In this document: piece by piece, positions 11,571 through 30,079 of the stretch
Numbering within the stretch: the stretch's first letter is position 1
How the letters are laid out: the number at the start of each line of letters is the position of its first letter
NCBI RefSeq assembly: GCF_022539665.2
Contig: NC_081333.1
Location: 1,922,001-1,986,000 of the forward strand
Origin: Daphnia carinata
Lineage: Eukaryota; Arthropoda; Branchiopoda; Diplostraca; Daphniidae
Length of the DNA: 64,000 bases
Direction of reading: 5' to 3'
Notes under the pieces: model-generated
The model's input: the letters and a program-made list of their open reading frames with translations, nothing else
Databases searched by the model: none
Told to the model about the DNA's origin: nothing
Program-made: the position numbers and the translations under genes

Positions 11571-11580
11571 ATTTATATAG
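11571..11580 (-). promoter_or_regulatory. TATA box of the neprilysin-like gene
   Basis: CTATATAAAT on the minus strand, upstream of a short non-coding exon that ends near 11516 with donor GTGAGC. The coding start is at 11409. Confidence 0.65.
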
Positions 11581-11581
11581 G

Positions 11582-12492
11582 CCGCCGCTTTTGGCTTGTT
11601 GATTTTGTTGTCAGCCACTGATAACACATCGTGATCTTTACCCAGCAATTATACATCCTATCATAAGACATCTAACTTAGAAATATTTTATTATTAGCCT
11701 CTTGAAATATCGTCTCGGTACGCTATAACTCGCACTATTTTATTTGGATGAGTAAGCAGGGTTTTGAGTTTAATTCAGATTGTTTTTAATGAAACTGTTA
11801 TGTATGTTGGTTACAACTGCATATAGCTAAACTATTTTTCCTTGATTGCCATTTTTATTACAGGCTCCAACGGCTATATTTTGAAAAATTAAGAGTCATC
11901 CACCGGCAAACGTTAAGACACTTCATATCAGGCGGGCATCAGAAGTAGCCGAAACAAGTGTTGATCCTTATAGATCCTAATTTACAATCCCGCTGTTATG
12001 TGACAAGCGATAACGTTTCATACCGACAATCGCAGGTCATAACATTTTCATTTTTTGCGGTCTGCGTTTCATTTTGAATAATCCCACAAACTAGTCTAAT
12101 AACGGGCGACGTGATTCTCCCCAAAAACGTTTTACGACTCAAAGGTAGAAAGGTAGTACGTGTCATGTCTCACCAAAGTCATTAAATCTGCAACTCACAC
12201 AAAATATGAAACCATATTTTGAAACGACAGACCATTCGTAATAGAGACGTGTAAAAATTTTATCACGTCTCAGTTTGGCTTAACAACAAGACTACGTACA
12301 AGCCAATTCGCGAAACGAAGGGCACTGAAAGATTCATACTGGCAAAGATGCCAATAGAAAACAACATCAGGATGTATTGTAAGATCTCTAAGTTGTGTAT
12401 TACATCTCTAATGTTTTCTAAACTATAATTTGGTCAAATAAATTAATGATTTAAAGCACCAGACACAGTTGATTTCGTTGGCTTGCTACACG
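11582..12492. other. intergenic spacer
   Basis: About 0.9 kb with no recognisable gene, tRNA or repeat; several AT-rich stretches. Confidence 0.4.
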
Positions 12493-12936
12493 TCAGTTAG
12501 GACGATGATAATCAATTGGTCGGCGCACAGGTTGTAGCCGAAATGAGCTACCGAAACGAGTTGGACGCCAACGGCTTGATTTGCTTGGTCGCTCGTCATC
12601 TTTCTCGACGCCTTCAATCAGCGCGTCGTTCTCATCGCTGCCGCTCTCATCACTATCACTTTCATCGCTATCGTCTTCTTTTCTTGCATTCTTCTTGTAA
12701 CGACTCTCGTTGCCATTCTCCTCATCATTTTCTTCACTGCCATTCGTTTTCTCAGAAACTTTTTCTTCGATCTCTTTAACTACGTCGATTTCATTAATTT
12801 TTATGTTAGGCTTTTCGGTAGTTGAAACGTTTTCTTTCCGGTTAGGTAACGGAGGTCGACCGTTGAAAGCAGATCTGAATAGAATTGGAGCTGCTGTGAA
12901 TTCACTTGAATTCGAATTCAAGTTTGAACTGGCCAT
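12493..12936 (-). CDS. acidic hypothetical protein
   Basis: An open frame of 147 codons on the minus strand whose ATG follows directly after a splice acceptor (TTTTCAG). Upstream are an ATG-free exon (about 13078-13125) ending at a donor GTAAAT and a TATA box, so a full transcription unit can be drawn and the start is supported. The protein is Ser/Asn-rich at the N-terminus, has a strongly acidic middle (EDDSDESDSDESGSDEND) and a basic end (RRPIDYHRPN). I see no signal peptide, membrane segment or known domain, and it looks largely disordered. I do not recognise the family. Confidence 0.55.
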   Translation of the reverse strand: MASSNLNSNSSEFTAAPILFRSAFNGRPPLPNRKENVSTTEKPNIKINEIDVVKEIEEKVSEKTNGSEENDEENGNESRYKKNARKEDDSDESDSDESGSDENDALIEGVEKDDERPSKSSRWRPTRFGSSFRLQPVRRPIDYHRPN

Positions 12937-13077
12937 CTGAAAACAAAACAATTTAAATTGAAGCAAATGTTAGGGTAATTTTTTTAAATACAAATAATTT
13001 TACGGTCGTCTGTGCACTGCAGAATGAAATCACGACAGTTATCCAAATGAATATCGTCATCTTTAATGATGAATTTA

Positions 13078-13161
13078 CCGGAGAAATTCAAACGTGTTTC
13101 AAACTGTGGAGCTCTTTGAGGTTTGCCAATGGATCGATGTTCAGTACCTTCGCTTTATATA
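13078..13161 (-). promoter_or_regulatory. TATA box (13153-13161) and 5' UTR exon of the acidic protein gene
   Basis: TATATAAAG on the minus strand, with an ATG-free leader exon about 30 bp downstream that ends at a donor (CTCCG|GTAAAT) near 13078. Confidence 0.5.
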
Positions 13162-14154
13162 CACATACATTATTCATCCATGACTGTGTAATGACTCACT
13201 CGCCGATACTTGCATCGTAATTCGAAATCAAATGCGGTCGTCATTTCAATCGCCTTGAGTGAATTAACGGCTTCGAAAACTGCGGCAAGGTTATTTCAGT
13301 CGACCGATACACATTTGCGGGATTTTCGGAAGTGTGTGACAAGGACATCTGGAAATATTTGTGCAACAGTTGCGCACTGAGTCAATATGCGTAGGACGTG
13401 CTCATACCTGTGTCACCGCATCTTGCATATTCTAATTGAAACATGGTAATCAGGATGCAACCGCAGAATAGCTCATTCTCGTCAAGGATAAATGCATCGA
13501 TTGTGTAGCATCAGTTTCCACCTTGTTCTAATGAAATAATGTGTCAACTTTCAACCACAGTCGTTGCCAAGGACGATCTCTATAATTTCTCGTCCGATAT
13601 CGTAACGAGGCACAGTTGAGGTCTTTTCTATTATTAAGTTAAGCTGCTGTATTCGCGGAAATGTACCTGTCCATGCCTGATTCTACATTTTTAAATGAAT
13701 AAGCTCTCGGGGTTTGAAAATTCAAATTTAGGTTTTGGACGTGGATTTGTCATGTCAGTGGAAAAAAAAAAGAAGAATAAAAGCGAATATCTACTATTAA
13801 TATTTAATGTAATCACGATAACCATTTCGTTTGCGACCAATAAAGCATTTAAACTTTCGTAATAGAGAAATAGAGATAGATTTAGGGCTATCATTTTGTA
13901 TTGATTTAGAATTTGTAAAGCCGATACAGTTTTCAATTCTATTAAGAATTTTAGATGTCTGCCCGATTTTTTAATACTTGCCAATTACGCCAATCATGTC
14001 GTTCTACACTGTCCATGTAATCACCAACTAATTCATTTGCGATAACATAAAGATATTCAACGTTAAGTTTTCCGCTTTTGAAAACTTAACAAACAAAAAC
14101 ATCGCATAGGAATTTACCGATGATTAAGGCTGGTGTTTTCTCAGATCAAAACGT
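13162..14154. other. intergenic spacer
   Basis: No supported gene. A minus-strand open frame at 13691-13984 is AT-rich and has no family features. A poly-A run lies near 13760. Confidence 0.4.
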
Positions 14155-14831
14155 TTAAGGGCTTTTAGTTGGCTTAGGTGTCTTTGGGGCCTTGGTAGGT
14201 TTAGGGGTCTTTGGGGCCTTGGTTGGCTTAGGGGTCTTGGGTAGTTTAGTCACTTTGGCCGGTTTAGTTGGTTTGGGGGTCTTTGGAGCACGGGTGTTTT
14301 GACGAAGCTCTGCTTCCTCTACTTCCCTTGGCTTACGTGAAGGATGGGGTTTTCTAGTCTTTGGTCGATGGGATGGATGGTGGGGCTTACCGGTCCCTGG
14401 GTGACGAGTACCCTTACGACGAAGCTCTTGCTCCTCTACCTCCCTTGGTCTACGTGAAGGATGAGGCTTCCCAGTCCTTGGTGGATGGGATGGATGATGG
14501 GGTTTACCGGTACCTGGATGACGAGTACCCTTGTGACGAAGCTCAGGCTCATCAAGAAGTTCCCTGGGTTTGCGAGTGAATGGCTTACGAGTCACTGGTA
14601 ACTTTGTGGGCTTTGGAAGGGCAGTCGGTTTGGGCTTGGCTGTTGGTTTGGGAGCAACAGTTCCCTTCGGTTTCTTCGTCGTCTTGGCCTCCTGTTTAGG
14701 TAATGATCGTTAAATCACGCAAATATGTAAAAAAAAATCTACGTGGCAACTGTTAACAGTGTAAATGAAATGCTTACCGTGGCGACGGCGACGCAGACTG
14801 CGATCAGGACGAGGATAGCGAAGAGTTTCAT
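14155..14831 (-). CDS. secreted Pro/Lys/Thr/His-rich repeat protein
   Basis: Two exons (14831-14778 and 14691-14155) join in phase 0 and give 196 residues. Exon 1 encodes a clean signal peptide (MKLFAILVLIAVCVAVAT). The rest is low complexity and basic. It has a Lys-Pro-Thr leader, then two copies of a roughly 38-residue unit containing LRRKGTRHPGTGKPHHPSH, then PHPSRRPREVEE, then a tail of APKTPKPTK repeats. There are no cysteines after the signal peptide, so structure from disulphides is unlikely. Such secreted repeat proteins are common as cuticle, shell-gland or salivary/mucus-type matrix proteins in arthropods, but the role here is unknown. A TATA box (14898-14904) lies about 67 bp upstream of the ATG. 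Confidence 0.75.
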
Positions 14832-14897
14832 TTTTCAGCGGCTGTCAGGTTGAAAGCCAGGTGAAGCTGTGGACTGACTGCTTCGAACGAGCTGTCA

Positions 14898-14904
14898 TTT
14901 TATA
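14898..14904 (-). promoter_or_regulatory. TATA box of the secreted repeat protein gene
   Basis: TATAAAA on the minus strand, about 67 bp upstream of the ATG, at normal core-promoter spacing. Confidence 0.6.
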
Positions 14905-16170
14905 CTCGTAAACGAAAATTGATTTGAGCATCGATTCGTTTTGCCCACACAGCTTGAACGAACGTAAACATGGCCACGGATAATTTAATGTGCGTCTGGT
15001 CTAATCCATTATATTTCGTAGAGCCCAAGTCGATGTATTCGATTGATAGAACAGGATATTCAATTTTCTGGCAAATACAGATGGTATTAATGCACACCCG
15101 GCACAGCTGCGAACTCAGAACTAGCTAAGCGCACACCTTTTAACTATGGCTATTCTTTTTTGTTCGTCCTTCATCATGCACCTGATTACTGAAAAGTATG
15201 GCTCGATAATTTACTGCGTGTGCGATATGTTCAATGTCAATTAAGTACTATTTATCTACGCAATAATGTAACGCAAATTTTTATTCCGTAGAAGTAAACT
15301 GAATGACAAAGGCTGTGCCAGTTGGTGGCGCTTGTCGACATCGTAAATGGATGCAGTTAGGTCTGTGTACGAGTTAGAAGAAATTTTAGCTTGCCTGTCT
15401 AGGGATCGTGTTGAAACGTGACACATAAATTCATTTAATGACGTTAAAGTTGTTTTTGCAAAGGACGCATCTCCGCTGCAATTCGTGGTTTATGGCAAAC
15501 GAAGATACATCCGTCCGGAGTTGCTTTTTCAGCATACAATCACGCAATCCAAACGCAGCTGCATGAGTTAGAAGGAAAGCAGGGATGAGATAATAACGAT
15601 GAATAAATAAATTGGGCATGAATAAGCCAACGAAAATCTTGGAACAAACACAGAACGAAATGTTTTAATATCTTACAGAATAAACACCACCATCCTAATG
15701 AGATATTCTAGTTCTGATAGAAGAGACGTGAGATGTTTGCACAAAAATTGTAATTGGAAACTTCTTTTTTAAGGAAGGTCGTGCGCGTTAAAATATTACA
15801 GTTAATGTGTGACTGAAAGCAGCGGTTCTGCGAGTTTTGACAGTGATGATGTTGGCTGTTTTCTCGGTTTGTATTTGGATTCTATGGAATGGATTGCGTC
15901 CAATCCGCCTCGATGGCGCGAATACAAACAATCGATACTCTGGGAAAAGAAATGAAATAAAAGGTCACAACCTCGCAACCGCGGATTCCGTACACAGTTG
16001 CATAATTCAGGTGTGCATCTAATGAAACAAAAGAGTTCTATTCTAATTGCGCCCTTAAGCTTGCCAGTATCGTCTTACTCTCCGCAGTCGCACGTTGTTT
16101 GTTTTAAGTCATCCTCCAGCTGCAATTACATCATCAGTTCTGAGCTGTGCTGAATCGAACTTGACACATT
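14905..16170. other. intergenic spacer
   Basis: About 1.26 kb with no supported gene. It contains one GGTGGCGC word at about 15323, like the core of insect CTCF sites. Confidence 0.4.
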
Positions 16171-16981
16171 ATGTTCGAGCAAGAGGCAAACGATCTTCAA
16201 GTGAACGACGTAGTAATGCAAGAACCTGCCCATAGTCACGTTGATAGCGATTACTTTAGTGAAACTGAAGAAGATTCACCTGTGGATGGCGAAGGAGCAA
16301 ACGACCCAAGTGATCCAATTGTTTGTTCAGTTTCAGATGATTGGATAGAGATGGACTTGTCAATGGACTCTTTGCGATCATTAGGTTTCTTAAGTGGTAG
16401 GTTAAGTTACTTTAAATCATTGTGAGGTTTATTAATCTAAAGTTTATTTTGCAGATACTGATTTTCAAGCTGTTTTGGAATCTTTCGCAGAGTTCACGAG
16501 CCACCAATTACGATTGGGCGTGTCTAATCCGAGGGAAATGGAAGGTAAGAATATTTGAAAATTGCATCTTCGTTAGCTTCTGACTCATTTGTGATGTTAT
16601 TATTGCATAGGCTTGCTAAGAAATCATTTAGCATATCTTTTATGGCGTCGTACCGTATTCACCAAACTTCGTCAGCTACCACCAGTCACAGGTAAGTTTA
16701 CCTGAATTGCATATTAAAAACAAGCGTCTTATAAGTCCACCACCTAAAATGATTTGTTAACCAAAGCGGAAGCTGAACAGCTAAACCATTTTCTCGGTAA
16801 TAAGTGGTACGAGGACACAGAGATGATGGCAGATAATAGAGAACGGTTCAAGAATTTGGTAGATGCAACTTCCGTACCCCAATTGATTCTCTCTACAATT
16901 CAATCTTACTTCCGTAAACGACAACCCGAGAGAACGACAAGGGATGTCGCCTACCAAAATAAGAGACCCCGCAGGAATTAA
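16171..16981 (+). CDS. hypothetical protein, four exons
   Basis: Exons 16171-16396, 16455-16544, 16611-16691 and 16767-16981 join with GT-AG introns of 58-75 bp and give 203 residues plus stop. The N-terminal 70 residues are acidic. The middle is helical (AVLESFAEFTSHQLRLGV, LLRNHLAYLLWRRTVFTKL) and the C-terminus is helical then basic (KRPRRN), which could be a nuclear localisation signal. Consistent phase across three introns argues strongly for a real gene. I do not recognise the family. Confidence 0.75.
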
Positions 16982-17483
16982 AGTTTAATTTTCGTTAGAT
17001 TATTTATTCATTTTCAACGCATACGGAACTTATTTTCGATAATCTTATTAACCAAAAGAGAGATTCTATTTTACGTATTTTTCTATTTATCTTTTTTTTT
17101 TTCAATTGTACGAGTATAGTTTTCAAATATTTATGGCCGCTCATTTATTAAGCACAATTATCTTGCTTGATGTGTGTGAAAGATTTCACAATGTTATTAT
17201 TAACAATCACCCCATCAATTGTTCTAATTTCATTATTAAGATTTTAACTGCATTTTGTTAAGATAACTGTTCTTATTTTCTTTTCGCTTTGCCTTTTTAA
17301 TTATTTTTCAATATTATAATACAGTACTTTATATACAAAGGGTTCCTTACAAATATAAACTTTCTAGCACAAGTTAAATGGCATTTGTAGCCACGAGTAA
17401 CAGCTTATCTTTTGAGGCGGACTGTTTGATTTATTTTTTTTTTATCTCGTGCATGTTTTATTATCTGAAGTCGAACACACGAA
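16982..17483. other. intergenic spacer
   Basis: AT-rich 500 bp between the hypothetical gene and the tetraspanin; nothing recognised. Confidence 0.4.
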
Positions 17484-18293
17484 ATGGCTGACTTGCTTCC
17501 CCAAACGAATGTGACAACTTTCGAGTGTCTAAATGTCAGAAAAGTGTTTACAATAATGAAGTGGAACAACTATCTGCCATTCTTTGTGGCCTCGTCGTAT
17601 GTTGGGGCTATCTTGTTGGCTTTAGCACTTGTGTTTTGCGTGGGCAACATTAGGAATTCAACACCATTCGTTCAAGACATTTTATTTCTATCCTTTCCCT
17701 TAACCGGTGTTACGGTGCCATCATACGTGTTTTATTCTGTTCTTCTTTTCTCGTTAGCGCCGACTAGTGCAATTGGATGTGCCATTGCCATTTTGAAATT
17801 TTCAATACCTCGAGGTTTCACCGTGTCATTCTATACGTTCCAGATGATTTTCGGAATCATATTGCTCTTCATGCAAGATCAATCAGCCAATAGATTCGAC
17901 CTGGAAGTAGAATTAATCGAATCCGTAATGCAGTACAACCGGATCACCAATAGAGACGATGCTCAGAAATGGGACGAAACGCATCGAAACCTCAAGTGCT
18001 GTGGCTATGACAATTATCAAGACTGGTTCGTTACGCCGAATGAAATAAGAACTGATGTCCCGGACTCCTGCTGCCTAGCACCGATAAGGAAATGCGGCGT
18101 GAATGCGTCCAAGATAGACCGAATAGAAGAGAAAATACATACACGCGGATGCTATCCAGTCTTATCTGCTCGACTGCTGCAAATTAGACTGATTTATTTA
18201 AGTATTGTATTCGTTGTTTTGAGCATTCCTTTGATTGTATTTACCCGGAAGATACGGGCATGGATTAAAGCCAGAAGAAGACAACACGATTAA
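17484..18293 (+). CDS. tetraspanin-like membrane protein, intronless
   Basis: Tetraspanins organise membrane protein complexes at the cell surface. This 269-residue frame has four hydrophobic segments at about residues 32-53, 73-95, 97-125 and 236-258, with the first three close together and a large extracellular loop before the fourth. The loop carries the family signature CCG (in LKCCGYDNY), then PDSCC and a GC motif, giving the paired cysteines that form disulphides. The ends are short and cytoplasmic; the last is basic (RKIRAWIKARRRQ). The first extracellular loop is short, as usual. The gene has no intron, unlike its neighbours, which may mean retrocopy origin. A polyadenylation signal AATAAA follows at 18315. 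Confidence 0.85.
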   Translation: MADLLPQTNVTTFECLNVRKVFTIMKWNNYLPFFVASSYVGAILLALALVFCVGNIRNSTPFVQDILFLSFPLTGVTVPSYVFYSVLLFSLAPTSAIGCAIAILKFSIPRGFTVSFYTFQMIFGIILLFMQDQSANRFDLEVELIESVMQYNRITNRDDAQKWDETHRNLKCCGYDNYQDWFVTPNEIRTDVPDSCCLAPIRKCGVNASKIDRIEEKIHTRGCYPVLSARLLQIRLIYLSIVFVVLSIPLIVFTRKIRAWIKARRRQHD

Positions 18294-18743
18294 TTTGTGA
18301 ACAATGACATTTTTAATAAACGTTTAAAATATATTCCTTTGATTCACTACTGAAGTACAAATTATCCGGCGTTGCGTGCACTCAACAGAAAATTGCCACT
18401 TGACAACTTGATTCGGGTGAACTTCCATTATCAATTGCTCAGCTTATTAAACTCGAAGCGATAAGGCGCTTGTGCGAATTATTTTAATTTACCCTACACA
18501 TTTTTATGTTGATTTGTTATTCAATGGATACAAGATTTTGGTTTCGTCATTTAAAAAAATTAATTTCATTAATATAGTTATATTCATAACTAGAACTGTG
18601 CAAGAAATTGGAATTTGAAATTCATGATTGCGATTTTGCGACATGCGACTTCCTCGCATCACAATAAAAAAGCATAGAGCAGCCATATCAATTGTGCAGT
18701 AGTGTATGCATCAAGTAAAACTTTTCTGCCTGTCACCGTCAAC

Positions 18744-20372
<1,629 letters not shown>

Positions 20373-20498
20373 AAACTTTTGTTAAAGTGTCGTGGTATTT
20401 GAAACGATAAATAAATCTCAAGATTCGATGAGAAATGCAAATTTTATTTGATGAAATTATTCCAAGTTCATTGGATATTTATTAACGAGAATACGATC

Positions 20499-21590
20499 TT
20501 AAACAATCATTTCTAGTTCACGAGCATACTCTATCGCTTGTTTAGCTAATTCAAGTGCAGTCAAAGAGTCGTCGCATTTTTTCACGTCAATTTGGAAAAG
20601 GTAATAGTCTCCAGAATTCAACGACCATTCTCGCTGTAACGGGAGTTTAAGTTAGAGTTAGTTAAATTTTGGATTTTATGAACTATGGTCTATACCTTAT
20701 TTCCATATTCTTTCATAGAGTTTATGTTGGTAATGCTTAACATTTTTGCTGCTTCACTAAGGTGGATTTTGTCAAATGATTTCTCCATGCACGCTGCTAT
20801 CTCATCTCGAATAGTGTCAACCAGTATATCGAGAAAGTAATTGAAACTCGGCGCCGGGACTTGATTTTTCGCGTGGAATATCTTTCAACAGAAAAAGGTA
20901 TTGGATAAGAAGTTATCGGCTTTTTTACGTTAAAAAATACCTTATTGTAGCATCCTTCCATCAAATATTGTTCAAGAGAAACAGGGTAGTGAATAAAAAT
21001 ATTATTTTGAATATCATTAGGTGATAGAAGTTCCAACTCTGTATGGAATTCTGCCACACGGTTTTGGGTAAGAAGCCAAAGTAAATTCAAACCCAAAAGT
21101 TCATACTTTAAAGGAGACTCTGGTAGAAAATTGCTAAATTGAAAAGTGAAAATTAAGCAAGGCTTCAATTTCTTTGGGAAAAAATTTTACCTGAAATCCA
21201 AATAGTATGATTTCAATTGTGCCACATATCTCTCAAATGCTGGAATATCTTTAGCAGAAATGCTGAAAAGGGCTCCTTTTTCCAAGACATTACCTAAAGA
21301 AATTGCTTTTAATATAAAGAATCTTTGTCCATCAATTCAGATATACGTACGACCAAGCAAAAGATCATCTTTCACAAGAGGAGCACCCACCGAAGGTAAA
21401 TATGCGATTTGCGTGAGGCCGATCTATGTAAAACATGTATGAAAACAAGCAATTCTGAGTTGAAGTCAAAAGGTCGAGGTACCTTTAGTTTTTCAAGAAT
21501 TTCAGAACATTTCTTCACGTCTGAAAATCCCTTTTCGTATTCACTTGAAAGTTGCACATATAAGCTGTTCAATTCATTTCGGTGAGCCAT
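20499..21590 (-). CDS. PSMD8: 26S proteasome non-ATPase subunit 8 (Rpn12)
   Basis: Rpn12 is a lid subunit that joins last and triggers lid-base assembly. Minus-strand exons give about 265 residues in the PCI-domain order: [14 protein letters not shown] at the start, [15 protein letters not shown], then [20 protein letters not shown], then FHTELELL with the [16 protein letters not shown] segment. The winged-helix part [16 protein letters not shown] follows, and the protein ends with [12 protein letters not shown]. The frame stays open upstream of the chosen ATG for about 40 codons, but the conserved family start aligns with MAHRNEL. The gene is convergent with PSMC6 and divergent from MCM5 (start codons 437 bp apart). 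Confidence 0.9.
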
Positions 21591-21699
21591 GGTGTCTTGT
21601 ACTATTTTCTTAGTGCTGGTGCTGCTGATGGCCAACTGATTTGACGTGACTCTCAAAAATTCAGCGGGTTGTCGTCTGCAACTGGCATCATACGTTAAC

Positions 21700-21715
21700 A
21701 CACACACACACACAA
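21700..21715. repeat. (CA)n microsatellite
   Basis: Eight CA units in the PSMD8-MCM5 divergent promoter region, just upstream of the PSMD8 start. Confidence 0.8.
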
Positions 21716-22026
21716 ATTAAAAGCAACACCGCAGTTGTCATAAAAAACGAATAATCTATCTTAATCATTCGAATGAAAATTTATATACAAATTAGAATAA
21801 TGTACGCCTTTCTACGGAAAACACAGTAGGGAAAGAAAATGCTTTACCTAATTTGTACTACCAATGTTTAAAAATAAATTGCATTATTAAATATTGTGGC
21901 AACACGGCCCAAAAATTATTATTTGGCGCTAAAGAAACAAAGTAATTGTAGTTGGTCTGCTTCAGTTGTAGAAGACGTGCGAACTTGAAAGTAGTGTGGA
22001 ATAATCGGTATTTAATTTTGCAAAAA

Positions 22027-25209
<3,183 letters not shown>

Positions 25210-26406
25210 AATCTTCAAATGTTCGAACTACGCAACATTTTAAAACGCCACTGTAAAAATCCTGCGCTGTCTGCATGATCAGGTATATTCGCATCCTTCA
25301 TCTTCAGTTTAATACATCTTACGTATCTCAATAAAATCATTGGAAAAAAATAAGAATGCTTCGTTCAATATCATTTCGACTAAAAAGAATATCACCCTGA
25401 CGAATACAATTTTTTTTCAGAATTTCATGATAAGTGTTCCTTTGTTTTGAAACGAAATATTTGACTTTATGGCGAAAAAATCAAACTAATGGCGAAGTGA
25501 TAGGAAATCTAGTCAGACTAACAGTTGTTTTTTTTAAATCCCTGTCAATGAGTGATTTTTCCCGTTATGGGCTCTAGTAAAGACGTTTGAAAGATCTTAG
25601 GTAGAATACTCATTACCAATAGCAGATACTTATATATTGTCATACATTTTAATCTTTACTGCATGTAAGTCATTCCTGAAACCATACTGAACTTCTAAGA
25701 AGCTCCAAAATATGGGAATCCGTTTTACCCAAAAAAAAAAAAAAATTTCGGCCTTTTTTTCTTTTTTACAGCTATGGCCATCTATCGGCCAGATTCCTAC
25801 TTAATTTTCTAAATACAACTTTACGAATTCTAGCCATATAAATATATAATTTTTTTAATTAATAACTTTATTTCATTAAAATATAACTATACAATAATTA
25901 TTTTGTTATATTCTACTTACTTAACTTCATTATTATTACTATTAACTATTAACTTTCCATTTTGTGCTGCAGCAATTATAATGAATGTAATTCTAATAGC
26001 AATGAGAATAATTGCTTGTTTTAGGTATAAATAATATGTTTGAGTAATATAAAGTCATTATTGGTTGTTGCGATGTGAAAATAATACACAATAACGTCTT
26101 TATATTACTCAAACATATAAATTTTCTTAAGTTAAATTTTCATTTGGATAAGTAATCTAAATGTTTAAAAACATTTAGTTTGTGGCGGATAATATTTCTC
26201 GTAATGACTTTTGCGTCCACAAGAGGCGCCTTAAACCGTGGCTCATCGGACAGTTTTTTTTTCAGGCATATTTTTAGATTGGCTTAACGCGTGTAGTCTG
26301 CTGTCTACCTTTACTCGCTAGATAGACCGTCCTCGCTAAATTTTACTTCTTGACCTCTCTATATAATCTTATTTGTTTCATTCTGTTCTACATTTTTTCT
26401 GTCCAG
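25210..26406. other. intergenic spacer holding a solo transposon end
   Basis: Nothing coding. Near 25717-25815 lies the terminal sequence also found at the foldback elements (see the 25717 repeat). A 20-bp inverted copy of AATATAAAG-type sequence occurs near 26035-26120. Confidence 0.5.
25717..25815 (+). repeat. solo terminal sequence of the foldback transposon family
   Basis: AATCCGTTTTACCC, poly-A, GGCCTTTTTTTCT, GCCATCTATCGGCCAG and then CTACTTAATTTTC occur in the same order and spacing as at 35031-35135 and, inverted, at 36145-36251. No partner end is visible nearby. Confidence 0.6.
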
Positions 26407-28224
<1,818 letters not shown>

Positions 28225-30079
28225 ACAACTTACAAGTAAGAATCAAAACTGTTGGAATTGGGCAAAGTGTCTTAACTTTAAATGTCTAGTCTACCAGCAT
28301 GAGCGTGAGCGTAAACGAAAATCGTAAATGTCTCTTCTGAAGCTTCAGTGGAAACAGTGGAACCTAGCGCCGCGCGTGGCCAGCTTACGGTAGGAAAGGA
28401 AAAAAAGAAATGACTGAGGCTAGATTCGAACTCGGGTCTCCAGCTTATATATAGCTTGTTCTCTGCAATAAATAAAATCAAACATTCTTTATTTGCAGCT
28501 ACTTACACTCTTTGCCACCACCACTCATGCTCAACCTTCAACAACTAACACGCCTATTATGGGTGTTAGATACAAGGAACAACAAAAACTTACGGGTAGC
28601 GAATTGGGTCACATATCCCGATGATAAGCTGCCTGCATCCACGAGCCGTCTTTCAGGCCGTGGGGAGGCTAACGAACAGCCTACGTTCAACGATCACCTC
28701 TTCTTTACCTTTCAGCTTGTGGTTCGATCTTCAAGGTAGTGAACAGTACTACAGATCGATTTTTAGCCTGGCAAGGCTATTTTTGCCATTTTTAGCCTGG
28801 CAAGGCTTTTTTTGGTGTGCCATTTAGCCCCTTTATAGTAGGCATGGCTCTTCTTTTCTCTCTTCTTTTTTTCTTTCTTCTTGTTTTCTCTCTTCTTTTT
28901 TTCTTTCTTGAAGGCGTAGAATCTTGCGTCTTGATCTGTTGTAGAAGCTTGCGTAATCCGATGAATCTTGCGTATCTTGAATGAAGATTTGGAGGGAAAG
29001 GGAGGGGGGGAAATTGGCGGTGTCGGGACTTGAACCCGGGGCCTTCAGAATGCGAAGCGAAGGTGGTAACCACTGTGCCAGGACCGCACATATCAAACAA
29101 ATTTATTTTTCATCGACCTTCGTTCTAATACCGGAGCTATATAATATGTGACTAATAGTGGTGTCGCGCTGTGGAAGGGCGCTGTGGTATAGCACTGAGA
29201 TCATACGTCGACTGTCCGTGTTCGGTTCTTATAGACGCGCTTCAAAAAAAATTTTATTATTTTTATAAATGTAAAAAAAATAAAATAAAATAACCCATTT
29301 TATTTATTTTAGAACAGTATTAAATCGAACACATTTTTAAAGAAATTAACCAGTGCCCGTCAAAGCCAAACAAGTTACCAGAAAAATTTAAATTGGCTAT
29401 GGAAATAAAACCATCGGATTGCCCCATCATATTTGTTTAGTTAAGCAATAAAGATATGGTTTTTTCCAAAAATAATTGTCATCGAACTTTCAACGTTATA
29501 AAGCCTCAAGAGAATCACAGCGTTTCCCAATGAACAGTGTGTTGCTCACCTAGATAACAAAATTGTGTGAGAGGCCACGGGTTCATCATGTCTCAACAAC
29601 AAATTGTTCATCATGGTTGAACAAAATAGATTCGTAATTCCTACGTATATATTCAAGGAACTCTCCCCAGCTTTTGCAATTGGGTCAAGTGCTTGTCAGA
29701 AATTCAGTCGGAGACTTGAGTCTTAAAAAATTCGGCGTGCGATATGTTTGGCACAGACGTTTGGAGGATCAAATGGAGTTCGTGGTGTATCCTAGTCAGT
29801 GTTACTTTCTGAAAAGCGTACCGTTCACCATTGTCCGCTTGGTGGCTCTTATTGAGGAACATTTTACTTTTGAGGTTCCATAGAAGCGCCAAAAGCAACA
29901 GCGGTTTGGCCAAAAATCTCAAAATCCCGAGAAATCCCCAGAAAATTAAATAGGCCCTGGATAATCCCGGAAACTCTAGATTTCCATAACTGCACCCTAG
30001 ATTCCAAAAATTTTCCTTAAATCCCACTAAATAGGGTAATATCCCTAGAAGTGGAATGGCTGGATAATGGCTGATAAAA
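28225..30079. other. gene-poor spacer with tRNA-like fragments
   Basis: No supported protein gene. It holds tRNA-like pieces near 28416-28445 (T-arm-like), 29019-29091 and 29175-29245. Pyrimidine-rich TTCTTTTTTTC runs lie near 28850-28910. The open frame at 29674-29883 shows no recognisable domain. Confidence 0.4.
29019..29091 (-). pseudogene. tRNA-like sequence, possible tRNA pseudogene or SINE head
   Basis: On the minus strand GCGGTCCTGGCACAGTGG, then CTTCGCATT (possible CGC anticodon) and a T arm CCGGGTTCAAGTCCCG, with CACCGC closing only five bases of the acceptor stem. The anticodon stem does not pair well, so a working tRNA is unlikely. Confidence 0.4.

Noticed and set aside
13691..13984. 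97-codon minus-strand frame
   Set aside because: AT-rich, contains a poly-A-derived run, no domain, no supporting promoter or splice sites.
29175..29245. Possible tRNA on the plus strand (GCTGTGGTATAGC ... GTTCGGTTC)
   Set aside because: D-arm and T-loop words are present, but the anticodon stem does not pair, so it was not listed as a gene.
29674..29883. 69-codon plus-strand frame
   Set aside because: No recognised domain and no neighbouring exon in phase; could be a decayed fragment, but this cannot be supported.
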